NCBI RefSeq assembly: GCF_009017255.1 | Contig: NZ_WBZB01000039.1 | Location: forward strand, 26,607-90,606 | Reading direction: 5' to 3' | From: Alkaliphilus serpentinus | GTDB taxonomy: Bacteria > Bacillota > Clostridia > Peptostreptococcales > Natronincolaceae | Length of the DNA: 64,000 bases | Shown here: piece after piece, positions 34,600 to 42,849 of the stretch | Position numbering within the stretch: the first letter of the stretch is position 1 | Layout: every line of letters begins with the position of its first letter | The notes under the pieces: generated by a model | The model's database searches: none | The model's input: the letters and a program-made list of their open reading frames with translations, nothing else | What the model was told of the DNA's origin: nothing | Translations under genes and position numbers: made by a program

Positions 34600-34975
34600 C
34601 TATGTAATTTCTTTAGATATCAGTAAAGGACAGTGGAATAGGAATTCCAGCAGCTGATTGATGCTAAATATTAAGTTTTAGGGAGTTCTTAACTCATGGG
34701 TTAAATTGTTAAAGTACTCGGTTTTCATCATAGCATATTCTTCCGATTCCTCCAACAGCTTTTTTTGCCTTTGTAGGTTCTCTTCTAAGATTTCTCTTCT
34801 TTTTCTTTCACTTATGTCGTAGATAATAATGAGAGCAGCATCTTCGCCAAGTTGGTAATATGGTATGGCCTTAAGCTCCACCCAAAGGATTTCACCATTC
34901 CTTAATCTTAGTTTCTCTTCATAAGAAGAAATAAAAGTATAACTGGTTCTAGTTGGATATTTAGATTGAATCTAA
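34600..34975 (-). pseudogene. PAS/histidine-kinase remnant
   Basis: On the minus strand, residues of a PAS C-terminal half (EKLRLRNGEILWVELKA, then IIYDISERKRRE), a coiled coil and the H-box NLTHELRTP are readable before a stop at 34678. One base shift after ELRTP continues the kinase sequence as LNLIFSINQLLE, then nonsense to a TAG at 34600. Both the sensor start and the ATPase domain are gone. It is a small relic of a membrane or cytosolic sensor kinase within the 649-bp gap; the rest of the gap shows nothing. Confidence 0.8.
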
Positions 34976-35171
34976 TTGCTTTAGTAGATACCACAATGAT
35001 CCCCCTTATGCAAATATAATATGAACAAACATTTATAGTTTCTACATATTTCTAATTTTTCCTTCTAAACTATAAGGATTTTCAGCTTTATTCTGTAGGT
35101 ATAAGGTATAAAAGTCTGACCTTAATGAGATAACTAATAAAAACCTTTAGTACCTGGAGGTAACCCTATTT

Positions 35172-35906
35172 ATGCTAGATTTTAAAGAACTTTATCAAGC
35201 AGTACACCATCCTATCATTGTATATATTTTATTAATTACTCTAACTAGAATCATTGGAAAAAAACTTCTAGGTCAGTTAACATTTTTTGACTTTGTAACT
35301 GGTATAACCCTTGGGACCATTGGTGGGGCCTATGTAGCCACTGAGGTTAAGGGTTACTATGTACTGGTTAGCGCCATTATAATGGCTGCTCTGGTTTATT
35401 TAACAGGTTTTCTAACAATGAAAAATGTTACTGCACGGAAGCTAATAGAAGGAGAACCCATCATAGTTGTTCAAAATGGCAAAATTTTAGAGGATAATAT
35501 GAGTAAGGTAAGATATAATCAGGACGACTTAATGATGCAGCTTAGAGAGAAGGATGTATTTGACTATTCCCAGGTGGAATTTGCAATCCTAGAGCCCCAT
35601 GGAAAGCTTAGTGTACAAAAAAAGTCTCAATATAAAAATATCACTCCAACAGACTTAAATATACCAACCCAAGACAGAGGAATATCCTTTGAGGTTATCA
35701 GAGATGGGAGGTTACAAGAGGCTAATCTGAAGCAGAACAATATCTCTTTTACATGGCTTTACAACCAGTTGGTAGCTAAGAATGTAAAAAGCCTTGAGGA
35801 TGTCTTTCTAGCCACCATGACTAAGGAGGGTCCGCTATATATCGACTTTAAAAAGGATGAATTAGTAAATCCCCAAAGATCAGAGGATGATGATTCTTTA
35901 ATATAG
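35172..35906 (+). CDS. DUF421 (YetF-like) membrane protein
   Basis: A 244-aa protein with three N-terminal helices, the GKKLLGQLTFFDFVTGITLG block, then a cytoplasmic domain with the conserved EGEPIIVVQNGKI and the YNQDDLMMQLREKDVFDYSQVEFAILEPHG segment. This is a complete copy, unlike the partial paralogue at the left edge. GGAGGT precedes the ATG. Family function is unknown; several relatives are spore- or stress-associated in Bacillus. Confidence 0.88.
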   Translation: MLDFKELYQAVHHPIIVYILLITLTRIIGKKLLGQLTFFDFVTGITLGTIGGAYVATEVKGYYVLVSAIIMAALVYLTGFLTMKNVTARKLIEGEPIIVVQNGKILEDNMSKVRYNQDDLMMQLREKDVFDYSQVEFAILEPHGKLSVQKKSQYKNITPTDLNIPTQDRGISFEVIRDGRLQEANLKQNNISFTWLYNQLVAKNVKSLEDVFLATMTKEGPLYIDFKKDELVNPQRSEDDDSLI

Positions 35907-35942
35907 TTGATAAATTTGCAAATGAAAAGAAATAAGTAAAAG

Positions 35943-35981
35943 CTCAAAGGAAATTACTATATCCCTTTGAGTATTTTTTCT
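35943..35981 (+). terminator. Terminator after the DUF421 gene
   Basis: CTCAAAGG pairs with CCTTTGAG across a 13-base loop and is followed by a T-rich tract, 37 bp after the stop. Confidence 0.8.
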
Positions 35982-35988
35982 CTTGGTT

Positions 35989-36240
35989 TTACAAAGGAAA
36001 AGCATTAGGATATTCTGTAAATATTTCAGAGTATCCTAGACTGCTTATATCCTCATCTGCAGTTGAATTGTGATTTTCATTTAGTTTGGTGATTCCCATT
36101 TGAAAGTCTACTGAATGATGGATATCAAAGAAAAATTCTTCCTGAACTCTATTCATCATATGAAGGCTAGGATCCTCTATATAGGGGATTTTGCCAGCTT
36201 CAGTATTGGTGTTTTGTGTGCCATCAATATTTATATTCAT
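35989..36240 (-). CDS. Small acidic hypothetical protein (83 aa)
   Basis: The family is not recognised. The product is soluble, acidic and rich in Asn, Glu and Ser, with no hydrophobic helix or Cys. AAAGGAGG stands 11 bases before the ATG, which supports translation. It lies between a convergent DUF421 gene and hcp. It could be a small spore or regulatory protein, but nothing seen identifies it. Confidence 0.5.
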   Translation of the reverse strand: MNINIDGTQNTNTEAGKIPYIEDPSLHMMNRVQEEFFFDIHHSVDFQMGITKLNENHNSTADEDISSLGYSEIFTEYPNAFPL

Positions 36241-36347
36241 TGATTTCTTTAACCTCCTTTTAATCTAAATACATACCATAAATTAATATTTTGTAAGAAT
36301 TGCCAGCTTAGTCACTAACTGAAATTAGCAATTTAGACATCTACTTA

Positions 36348-36448
36348 TTTTCAATTTTCAATCTTTATATCACTTATTCCCATTCTGTTTTCCATTTTTG
36401 TTCTTATGCTGTTTGTTTAATTTTCCATTTTCAATTTTCAAATTTTAA
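36348..36448. repeat. Heptamer-phase low-complexity DNA with TTTTCAA units
   Basis: TTTTCAA occurs in tandem at 36348-36361 and again at 36428-36441, flanked by relatives such as TTTTCCA, ATTTTAA and TCTTTAT in 7-bp phase. It fills most of the 291-bp gap between the 83-aa gene and the hcp terminator. Confidence 0.7.
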
Positions 36449-36485
36449 TTTTTTATAGTATTCCCATCAGATATGTAAATCCATA

Positions 36486-36518
36486 CAAAAAAAGCTACCC
36501 ATTTCTGGATAGCCTTTT
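36486..36518 (-). terminator. hcp terminator
   Basis: On the minus strand AAGGCTATCC pairs with GGGTAGCTTT, followed by a seven-base T-run, 14 bp after the hcp stop. Confidence 0.88.
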
Positions 36519-36531
36519 AAAGCATGTGTTA

Positions 36532-38178
36532 TTATTGAGCCATAAACATATTGATATCGTCTTCTACATTAGTAATTCCGCCTATACCAAAGTTTTCTAC
36601 TAAGACCTTTGCCACGTTTGGTGATAAGAAGGCCGGTAAGGTTGGTCCTAAATGGATATTCTTAACTCCTAAATATAGTAATGCAAGTAAAACAATTACT
36701 GCTTTTTGCTCATACCATGCAATATTATAAGAAATAGGCAGGTCGTTGATATCGTTTAGTTGGAATACTTCCTTCAGCTTTAATGCAATAACTGCTAATG
36801 AATAAGAGTCATTACATTGGCCTGCATCTAGAACCCTTGGAATTCCTCCAATATCACCTAGGCTTAGCTTATTATACTTATACTTTGCACAGCCTGCTGT
36901 TAATATCACTGTATCCTTAGGTAGTGCTTGCGCAAACTCTGTATAGTAGTCTCTGCTCTTCATTCTACCATCGCACCCTGCCATTACAAAGAACTGCTTA
37001 ATTGCTCCTGATTTAACTGCATCTACCACTTTATCCGCCAAGCTTAATACAGTATTGTGGGCAAAGCCCCCAATGATTTCACCCTTTTCAATTTCAATAG
37101 GTGCTTGACACTTTTTAGCCTGCTGAATAATTTCTGAGAAGTCTTTAGTACCGTCAGCCCTCAAAGGAATTTCCTTTAAGCCTGTAAAACCAACTGCTCC
37201 AGTTACGTAAACCCTATCTTTATAAGAATCCTTTGGTGGAACTAAGCAATTGGTAGTCATTAATATAGGTCCATTGAAACTTTCAAACTCTTGATCTTGC
37301 TTCCACCATGCATTTCCGTAATTACCAACAAAGTGGTCATATTTCTTGAAGGCGGGATAGTAATTTGCTGGTAGCATTTCACTATGGGTATAAACATCCA
37401 CTCCACTGCCTTCTGTTTGCTTTAATAGTTCTTCCATATCCTTTAAATCATGACCGCTGATTAGTATAGCAGGATTGCTTCTTACTCCTATATTTACCTT
37501 TGTGATTTCGGGGTGTCCGTAGCTGGTTGTATTGGCCTTATCTAACAAAGCCATTGCCTTAACCCCTATTTCACCAAGTTTCATATTAAGAGCTACCAGT
37601 TCTTCTGCAGATTTGCTGGTATCCAGGGTGGCCACCAATGCTTCTTGCATAAAGCTATAGATTTCATCTTCTTCATAGCCGAGGTTAAAGGCATGCTCTG
37701 TATAGGCCGCTAAACCTTTAAGTCCAAAGATGGCTAAACTTATAAGGGAACGTACATCTTCATTTTCAATATGATCGAAGCCTACCATTCTTGCTTTTTC
37801 TTCAAAGGTTTCTTCAGTACCAATCCAATGGGCTGCATCATGGGTAATACCCGTGATATTTCCTCCGGCTTTAACAACCTCTTCTTTAACCTTATTTCTA
37901 AGTTCTAGTGTTTTATTAATTCTTTTTATAAATCCAAACTTATCAAAGTTGGCATTTGTTATAGTTGTAAATAAACCTTCTGTAATAAACTGATCTACTT
38001 CATTTGTATCAAGTTTTAGAGCTCTTGCTTCTTTATTATAGGCTGATAGACCTCGCAATAAGTAAATTAACAGGTCTTGTAGATTTGAAACATCGCTGGA
38101 CTTACCACATATACCTATTTTAGTACAGCCAGTGTTTTTTGCTGCTTCTTGACATTGATGACAAAACATTTTGTTCAT
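36532..38178 (-). CDS. hcp: Hydroxylamine reductase / hybrid-cluster protein
   Basis: Hcp (548 aa) detoxifies NO or hydroxylamine using a [4Fe-4S] and a hybrid iron-sulfur-oxygen cluster. The N-terminal cluster motif [13 protein letters not shown] with a following ICG supplies four Cys, the spacing of class I proteins. Hybrid-cluster ligands are present in [28 protein letters not shown] and [17 protein letters not shown]-like class II inserts are absent. AAAGGA precedes the ATG. Two CRP/FNR-like boxes lie upstream. Confidence 0.96.
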   Translation of the reverse strand: MNKMFCHQCQEAAKNTGCTKIGICGKSSDVSNLQDLLIYLLRGLSAYNKEARALKLDTNEVDQFITEGLFTTITNANFDKFGFIKRINKTLELRNKVKEEVVKAGGNITGITHDAAHWIGTEETFEEKARMVGFDHIENEDVRSLISLAIFGLKGLAAYTEHAFNLGYEEDEIYSFMQEALVATLDTSKSAEELVALNMKLGEIGVKAMALLDKANTTSYGHPEITKVNIGVRSNPAILISGHDLKDMEELLKQTEGSGVDVYTHSEMLPANYYPAFKKYDHFVGNYGNAWWKQDQEFESFNGPILMTTNCLVPPKDSYKDRVYVTGAVGFTGLKEIPLRADGTKDFSEIIQQAKKCQAPIEIEKGEIIGGFAHNTVLSLADKVVDAVKSGAIKQFFVMAGCDGRMKSRDYYTEFAQALPKDTVILTAGCAKYKYNKLSLGDIGGIPRVLDAGQCNDSYSLAVIALKLKEVFQLNDINDLPISYNIAWYEQKAVIVLLALLYLGVKNIHLGPTLPAFLSPNVAKVLVENFGIGGITNVEDDINMFMAQ

Positions 38179-38240
38179 TAGATCAATCCTTTCAATTAAT
38201 TAGTCTAGAACTATATTAACATCAAAAATACTAATCCTCT

Positions 38241-38276
38241 GTGATTTGAATCACTGGTTTTTTTGATAAATATCAC
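38241..38276 (-). promoter_or_regulatory. Tandem CRP/FNR-like boxes upstream of hcp
   Basis: The perfect dyad GTGATTTGAATCAC (38241-38254) and TTGATAAATATCAC (38263-38276), close to the FNR consensus TTGAT-N4-ATCAA, have centres 22 bp apart, two helical turns. A candidate hcp -10 (TAATAT, near 38213-38218) puts the proximal dyad at about -41.5, the class II activator position. A CRP/FNR-family NO or redox regulator is the likely reader; the same boxes could serve the divergent gene. Confidence 0.65.
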
Positions 38277-38414
38277 ATTTTAAAACTATTTCAAAATAAT
38301 TTTTATATATTAATTTGAATATTGTATATTTTATATATATACATTTGCTAGATATTTAGTATAATAATATTATCTAGTATTAGTACCTGGTTATATTTTA
38401 GAGGAGGTTATCAT

Positions 38415-38930
38415 ATGGAGTTACATCAATTATTTAAGGTGCAAGATATTATTGAAAATAGAATAAAGCTTTTAACAGACATTCCTGAAGATCTACATGG
38501 TAGCGATAATACCTTGGATTTAAGATTTTTAGCCCTACAGGTTAAAACCTGTGAAATAGCCAACTTAACAAAGTGCTATAAGTACTCAACACTAAAGGAG
38601 GATATATCAAAGGACAAATTGTTTGCCCGCTACTTGGATGCTCTGAAGTTTCTATTGTCCATAGGAAATGTCCATAGTTTTAACATCATTAACTTAGATG
38701 CAATTTTATCTGTTGATAAGGAAGAAAGCTTAATAAAGATATTTTCTATAATTTTGGATACAATCTCTGCTGTAAGAATAAATATACAAAGTGGCAATTA
38801 TATGGCCTCTCTTACCAACTACATCGAGCTATTTGCCCGCTTTGTTCATTTAGGCGAAGCCCTTGGATTTAGCTTTGATGAGGTTTATAACTACTACCTT
38901 AAAAGATACTCAGTTGAAGACCGTCAATAA
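38415..38930 (+). CDS. dUTPase_2-like all-alpha protein
   Basis: The 171-aa all-helical product matches the dimeric dUTPase (MazG-superfamily) layout: QDIIENRI, then LRFLALQVKTCEIANLTKCYKYS, then ARYLDALKFLLSIG. In the family the first helix normally reads close to LALLVELGELANE. Here the first acidic metal ligand is replaced (QVKTCEIAN), while the second Glu and the later Asp remain. Activity is therefore uncertain. GAGGAGG precedes the ATG. It is divergent from hcp and followed by a terminator. Confidence 0.7.
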   Translation: MELHQLFKVQDIIENRIKLLTDIPEDLHGSDNTLDLRFLALQVKTCEIANLTKCYKYSTLKEDISKDKLFARYLDALKFLLSIGNVHSFNIINLDAILSVDKEESLIKIFSIILDTISAVRINIQSGNYMASLTNYIELFARFVHLGEALGFSFDEVYNYYLKRYSVEDRQ

Positions 38931-38976
38931 AGGAAAAATGCCACAAGAGTAATAGACTTATATAATCTACATTATT

Positions 38977-39029
38977 AAAAGACTAGTATCTGAGGATAAT
39001 CCCATACCTACGATACTGGTCTTTTGATT
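38977..39029 (+). terminator. Terminator after the dUTPase-like gene
   Basis: A 14-bp stem (AAAAGACTAGTATC with GATACTGGTCTTTT) with a long loop is followed by a T-rich tract, 47 bp after the stop. Confidence 0.75.
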
Positions 39030-39140
39030 TTAAATAAATTTTGCCCTATAAAAGAATAATATAAGTATAAATAAAAATGCCAGTAGTATATAGGTAAAAA
39101 TCCTTTTGGATAATGAAAGGACAAATAACTTTTTCGGCAT
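39030..39140 (-). CDS. 36-aa hydrophobic peptide
   Basis: An ATG at 39140 is preceded by AGGAGGGG with about ten-base spacing. The frame encodes a basic N-terminus (MPKKLFVLSLSKRI), one transmembrane helix (YILLAFLFILILFF) and a basic end. This is the usual design of bacterial small membrane proteins. No family recognised; it is supported only by the ribosome site and composition. Confidence 0.45.
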   Translation of the reverse strand: MPKKLFVLSLSKRIFTYILLAFLFILILFFYRAKFI

Positions 39141-39263
39141 ATTAAACAATCCCCTCCTAAAAAAGTATACATGACTCTTAAACCTTCCCATAATTTACAT
39201 TTCAGAATAAAATAAGCTATTCTGTTAATGCTAATACTAATATATCAGAAAGGAGTTTTGTAT

Positions 39264-39635
39264 ATGTCAAATGAAAGAAGAGATAATAGAACAGAGGCTT
39301 CTGGAAGCTGGCTGGGTTTAATTCTAAGATTCATTGTTTCATCCGTTGTAATAGCAATTGCAGCATTCTTAACTCCGGGTTTTTCTATAGGGGGTCTTTG
39401 GAGTGTTTTAATTGCTGCATTGGTTATATCTGTTGTAGATTACTTGATTAATAGATTCGCCAAGTTTGATGCATCTCCCTTTGGAAGAGGACTTACAGGC
39501 TTTATAGTAGCTGCTGCAGTAATCTATGGAACTCAGTTTCTTGTGCCAGAAATGAGGGTTACAGCAATAGGGGCTTTACTTGGTGCCCTTGTTATTGGAA
39601 TTATCGATATCTTTATACCTGGTAAGACGTTATAA
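39264..39635 (+). CDS. Phage-holin-family (PF04020, YvlD-like) membrane protein
   Basis: A 123-aa protein with a short polar N-terminus and four closely spaced helices (LILRFIVSSVVIAIAAFL, SVLIAALVISVVDYLI, TGFIVAAAVIYG, ALLGALVIGIIDIFI). This is the four-helix arrangement of the so-called phage holin family 4, which in chromosomes is not phage-linked. AAAGGAG precedes the ATG at 39264. Role unknown, possibly envelope stress. No phage genes surround it. Confidence 0.8.
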   Translation: MSNERRDNRTEASGSWLGLILRFIVSSVVIAIAAFLTPGFSIGGLWSVLIAALVISVVDYLINRFAKFDASPFGRGLTGFIVAAAVIYGTQFLVPEMRVTAIGALLGALVIGIIDIFIPGKTL

Positions 39636-39636
39636 G

Positions 39637-39751
39637 TTATCCACATTTTAGATGAAAAAATGAAATACTTATACTAAAAAAATGTGGAAAATAAATGTTT
39701 AATTAACTTATTTACATGAGTTAATCACATTATCCACATTTATTATCCACA
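39637..39751. promoter_or_regulatory. Cluster of DnaA boxes
   Basis: Three perfect TTATCCACA boxes lie at 39637-39645, 39730-39738 and 39743-39751, all on the plus strand, with a near-match TTTTCCACA on the minus strand at 39683-39691. They fill the 117 bp between the convergent holin-like and cwlD genes. TTATNCACA is the classical DnaA box. No dnaA or dnaN gene is present, so this is not obviously the origin. Confidence 0.75.
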
Positions 39752-39752
39752 G

Positions 39753-40466
39753 CTACTCTGTTTCTAAGAAGTATCTTTGTATGGCAATATAGATTGCCCA
39801 TGCAACCTTTTTTTGATATTCACTATTATTGAGTTTCAGTTTTTCATTAGGATTGGAAAGAAATCCACATTCTACAAGAACGGTGGGTATTTCCAATCCT
39901 TTTATTAAGTATATACTTGAATTTGATAAGGGAACTCTTTGATTATTCTTATCAAGGGTGTTAACCAACTCCTCCTGCATGATCTTGGCAAGCTCTTTTC
40001 CTGGAGGATTATCAGCAGGATAAAAGGTTTGAGCACCATAATATCTTGATTGTCCAAAGCTGTTAAGATGTATTGAGACAAATAAATCTCCTTTACTATT
40101 CTTAACAATCGTCTTTCTGTTTCTTAGGTCTTCATTTTTTTTATTTCTAATGGTGCCAGACTGAGAGTACAATCCAATATCCTCATCCCTTGTCATTATA
40201 ACCACTGAACCCCTCTTTTCAAGATATTCCCTCAGATACAAAGCTATAGATAGATTGATATTTTTCTCTAGTATACCATTACCACCCACGGCACCAGGAT
40301 CAATACCCCCATGGCCAGGGTCAATTACAACAACTCTAGTTGTAGATGGTAGGCTGGTTTCTATTGCCCTCCTATGAAAGGCAAAGAACAATAGAATACC
40401 CATAACTATTGCAATCAAAAAAAGCGCTAAAAAAAACCATTGTTTTTTAATTATAATAAAAGTCAA
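39753..40466 (-). CDS. cwlD: N-acetylmuramoyl-L-alanine amidase, CwlD
   Basis: CwlD removes peptide side chains from muramic acid during formation of the spore cortex muramic-delta-lactam. The 237-aa product has an N-terminal membrane anchor (residues 8-28) and an Amidase_3 domain with zinc ligands in DPGHGGIDPGA, the Glu in LEKNINLSIAL, His in FVSIHLNSFG and the catalytic Glu in VLVECGFLSN. Position after rpsI matches other Firmicutes. It implies a sporulating host. Confidence 0.93.
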   Translation of the reverse strand: MTFIIIKKQWFFLALFLIAIVMGILLFFAFHRRAIETSLPSTTRVVVIDPGHGGIDPGAVGGNGILEKNINLSIALYLREYLEKRGSVVIMTRDEDIGLYSQSGTIRNKKNEDLRNRKTIVKNSKGDLFVSIHLNSFGQSRYYGAQTFYPADNPPGKELAKIMQEELVNTLDKNNQRVPLSNSSIYLIKGLEIPTVLVECGFLSNPNEKLKLNNSEYQKKVAWAIYIAIQRYFLETE

Positions 40467-40627
40467 TTATCAAACCTCCCCTAGGCTTTTTACCCTTATT
40501 TATATTTATATGTCAGAAACCCTCTGATACTTCCTAAATTATTTATTTAATTAGGTTTTATTAGGAGGAATTTAAATATAACATCAGGGAATAATATCAA
40601 TAGCATAATAAAGAAGGGAAGGTTAAT

Positions 40628-40858
40628 ATGGTAAACCAAAAAGATATGAAAGCTATAGAAAATCAAATTGAATTACTAAAAAATAATAATCAAAAGACCT
40701 TAGAATACTTATCGGCTTTGGAGCTTCTCTTAGTTGATGATAATAATAGTAAATCCAAGGATGTTGTACTTTCTAAGGAATTAGACTATTTACACAGTAA
40801 GGTTAATTCTTTATCAAAGGATATTGATACCTTTATGAATACTTTAAGCGATATATAA
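40628..40858 (+). CDS. Small coiled-coil hypothetical protein (76 aa)
   Basis: The sequence is entirely predicted helix with heptad-like Leu and Ile spacing (IENQIELLKNNNQ, LHSKVNSLSKDIDTFM) and no hydrophobic anchor. AAGGGAAGG precedes the ATG at 40628. The family is not recognised. It is flanked by the cwlD and HD-GYP genes on the other strand. Confidence 0.55.
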   Translation: MVNQKDMKAIENQIELLKNNNQKTLEYLSALELLLVDDNNSKSKDVVLSKELDYLHSKVNSLSKDIDTFMNTLSDI

Positions 40859-40974
40859 AGAGAGGCCCCGAAAAATCTTTCGATAGGATAGACAAATAGT
40901 TTTAGAATTCGATATATTTCCCGGGAAAAATGAAGATAATGATTTTAATAAGGGGAAATAGAAAGCTAAAAAAG

Positions 40975-41003
40975 CAAAAAAAAAGACTGATCTGTCAGTC
41001 TTT
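40975..41003. terminator. Terminator of the HD-GYP gene
   Basis: AAAGACTGA pairs with TCAGTCTTT around four bases; on the minus strand it is followed by a long T-run. The stem overlaps the last codons of the HD-GYP gene and could also stop plus-strand transcripts. Confidence 0.88.
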
Positions 41004-42011
41004 TTCTTTGATTAAGTGGACAAATTTCTTTACTACCTCTTCATCATAAATAGAACCTATGTCCTTCTTAATAATACTAAGGGCTTTATTGCTATCAAAG
41101 CCAATCATGTAACTACTTTCAGCTGTTAACATATCAAAGGTATTACAAACAGCAAATATCTTAGCTTCTAAAGAAATTTGGCTTGAATGTAGGCCCATAG
41201 GATAACCCTTCCCGTCAACTCTTTCATGATGCTGTTCTATGATTAATGCAACCCTTTCAAGATTACTAAGCTGTCTTACTAAATTTGCACCTAACTCAGG
41301 GTGCTTTTTAATATCGTGGTATTCTTCTATATAGAATCCATTCTTTTGTAATATTGAGTCGCGAATAGCAATTTTTCCTATATCATGCAATAGAGAAGCA
41401 TGTTTTAAATCTATCCTTCTATCTTTACTTAACTCAAACTCCTCAGCCAGCTTTTCAGTATAACTAGCTACACTAACACTATGGTTAGAAAGCTTCTCAT
41501 TTTTAATATAAATAATCTTACACAACATATCTATTACATTATAGTATGATTGGTGTGCTATCATCTCAATTTTATTCAAGCACTCCTGCCAATCCTTAAA
41601 GGTTGCCAATATGCTTTCTTCAACAATTTTCTTAATTTGATTTTCTTTTCTAAATGCTATAGCCTTTTGAATAAGTAACTTTACATGTGGGTTGAACCAT
41701 GGCTTTACAATATAATTATAGATACTTCCATCATTAAGGTAGGCTACGTTTCTTTCAAAATCCTTATAGCTAGTCATAAGGATTCTAACGGTTTGAGGTG
41801 ATTGATCTTTTATATGGCTTAATACCTGCATGCATCCTATTTTTTCATCTACAACAACAATATCGTAATCATCTGCTGATAGGGTATTAAGGGCTTCATT
41901 TAAGTCAGTTGCATAATCTACTTGGTACTCCTTTAAGTCAAATAGCTTCATGAGGGATTTTATAATATGTATTTCTTCATCAACTAAAAGCACTTTCGGC
42001 TTATCAAACAT
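40995..42011 (-). CDS. REC/HD-GYP response regulator, c-di-GMP phosphodiesterase
   Basis: The 338-aa protein has a receiver domain (VLLVDEE, phospho-acceptor Asp in IVVVDEKIG, Lys in YIVKPW) and an HD-GYP domain starting near residue 170. Catalytic marks are SLLHDIGKIAI, KKHPELGANL and HHERVDGKGYPMG, so the degradative residues appear intact. HD-GYP enzymes linearise c-di-GMP. A c-di-GMP-I riboswitch and terminator precede the gene, giving product-substrate feedback. AAGGAGAG precedes the ATG. The partner kinase is not in the window. Confidence 0.9.
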   Translation of the reverse strand: MFDKPKVLLVDEEIHIIKSLMKLFDLKEYQVDYATDLNEALNTLSADDYDIVVVDEKIGCMQVLSHIKDQSPQTVRILMTSYKDFERNVAYLNDGSIYNYIVKPWFNPHVKLLIQKAIAFRKENQIKKIVEESILATFKDWQECLNKIEMIAHQSYYNVIDMLCKIIYIKNEKLSNHSVSVASYTEKLAEEFELSKDRRIDLKHASLLHDIGKIAIRDSILQKNGFYIEEYHDIKKHPELGANLVRQLSNLERVALIIEQHHERVDGKGYPMGLHSSQISLEAKIFAVCNTFDMLTAESSYMIGFDSNKALSIIKKDIGSIYDEEVVKKFVHLIKEKD

Positions 42012-42061
42012 ATTAACTCTCCTTTATACTTTAATCAACAACTCATAACTAGGCCTTATAA

Positions 42062-42087
42062 CAACAAAAAGCAACCATAGGTTGCCC
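42062..42087 (-). terminator. Riboswitch expression platform terminator
   Basis: On the minus strand GCAACC, three bases, GGTTGC and a five-base T-run form an intrinsic terminator 50 bp upstream of the HD-GYP start. GGCAACC in its 5' arm can instead pair with GGTTGCC at the 3' edge of the aptamer, giving two exclusive states. Confidence 0.8.
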
Positions 42088-42105
42088 AAAAAAAACAATA
42101 AAATT

Positions 42106-42178
42106 GGCAACCCGACTATCATATCTGAAAGACTTAGATTCGTGGCTTTGCGTCATCACCTTTCGGTGATTTTGCCTT
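42106..42178 (-). ncRNA. Cyclic-di-GMP-I (GEMM-I) riboswitch aptamer
   Basis: Read on the minus strand the element starts GGCAAA, has a hairpin ATCACCGAAAGGTGAT capped by a GAAA tetraloop, then the invariant GACGCAAAGCCAC core and CTAAG, a second stem, GATAGTCGGG and the closing TTGCC. These are the conserved blocks of the GEMM-I class. The terminator just downstream would form when P1 (GGCAA with TTGCC) is stabilised by ligand, so an OFF switch is predicted for the HD-GYP gene. Confidence 0.93.
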
Positions 42179-42336
42179 TATTACAATATACAAGTATGAA
42201 ATTTTTGTAGGTCTATGTACCTAGTACCTACAATATATACATTACCATATATTGCTACAAATATCAATATTTTAAATTTTTATCCAATCAAATGGCTCCG
42301 GAGCTTAAATGGTTTAAAGGAATCAATATCTATTAA

Positions 42337-42367
42337 TAAAAAACGCCAGAGGAATTTTCCTCTGGCG
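42337..42367 (-). terminator. rplM-rpsI terminator
   Basis: An 11-bp perfect stem (CGCCAGAGGAA with TTCCTCTGGCG) is followed on the minus strand by six T residues. Confidence 0.9.
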
Positions 42368-42431
42368 CTTTGATACTGTTTCCAGCAATCTTTGTAATTG
42401 TAAGCCAACTTGCTTGTGAGTTGACAGATAT

Positions 42432-42824
42432 CTATCTCTTTGAGAACTGAGGCGCACGTCTTGCAGCCTTTAATCCATACTTCTTTCTTTCCTTCATTCT
42501 TGCATCTCTTGTTAAAAAGCCTGCTTTTTTGATTGGTGTTCTTAAAGCATCGTCAGATTTAACTAGAGCTCTTGCAATACCATGTCTTAAAGCTCCTGCT
42601 TGACCTGTGAATCCTCCACCGTTTACAGTAGCTATCACATCAAACTTACTTAATGTTTCTGTTAAAATTAATGGAAGCTTAACTTCTCTTCTTAGAGTTT
42701 CATAATTAAAATACTCTTCGATATCTCTTTTATTTATAGTAATGTTTCCATCGCCTGGAACAAGTCTAACTCTAGCTATTGATTTCTTTCTTCTACCTGT
42801 ACCGTAATATGCTAACTTAGCCAT
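42432..42824 (-). CDS. rpsI: 30S ribosomal protein S9
   Basis: S9 (130 aa) binds the 3' major domain of 16S rRNA, with its C-terminal tail reaching the P-site tRNA. The start [16 protein letters not shown], central [10 protein letters not shown] and tail RRAPQFSKR are invariant family features. It follows rplM by 25 bp and ends before a strong terminator; together they form the usual L13-S9 operon. Confidence 0.98.
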   Translation of the reverse strand: MAKLAYYGTGRRKKSIARVRLVPGDGNITINKRDIEEYFNYETLRREVKLPLILTETLSKFDVIATVNGGGFTGQAGALRHGIARALVKSDDALRTPIKKAGFLTRDARMKERKKYGLKAARRAPQFSKR

Positions 42825-42849
42825 GATAAAATTCCTCCCTTCAAATTTT

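Noticed and set aside
39264..39635. Prophage remnant around the holin-family gene
   Set aside because: PF04020 proteins are common chromosomal membrane proteins; no other phage gene, integrase or attachment repeat is visible.
39637..39751. Chromosomal replication origin
   Set aside because: Three DnaA boxes are suggestive, but no dnaA, dnaN or other origin-linked gene is nearby and the flanking genes are not typical origin neighbours.
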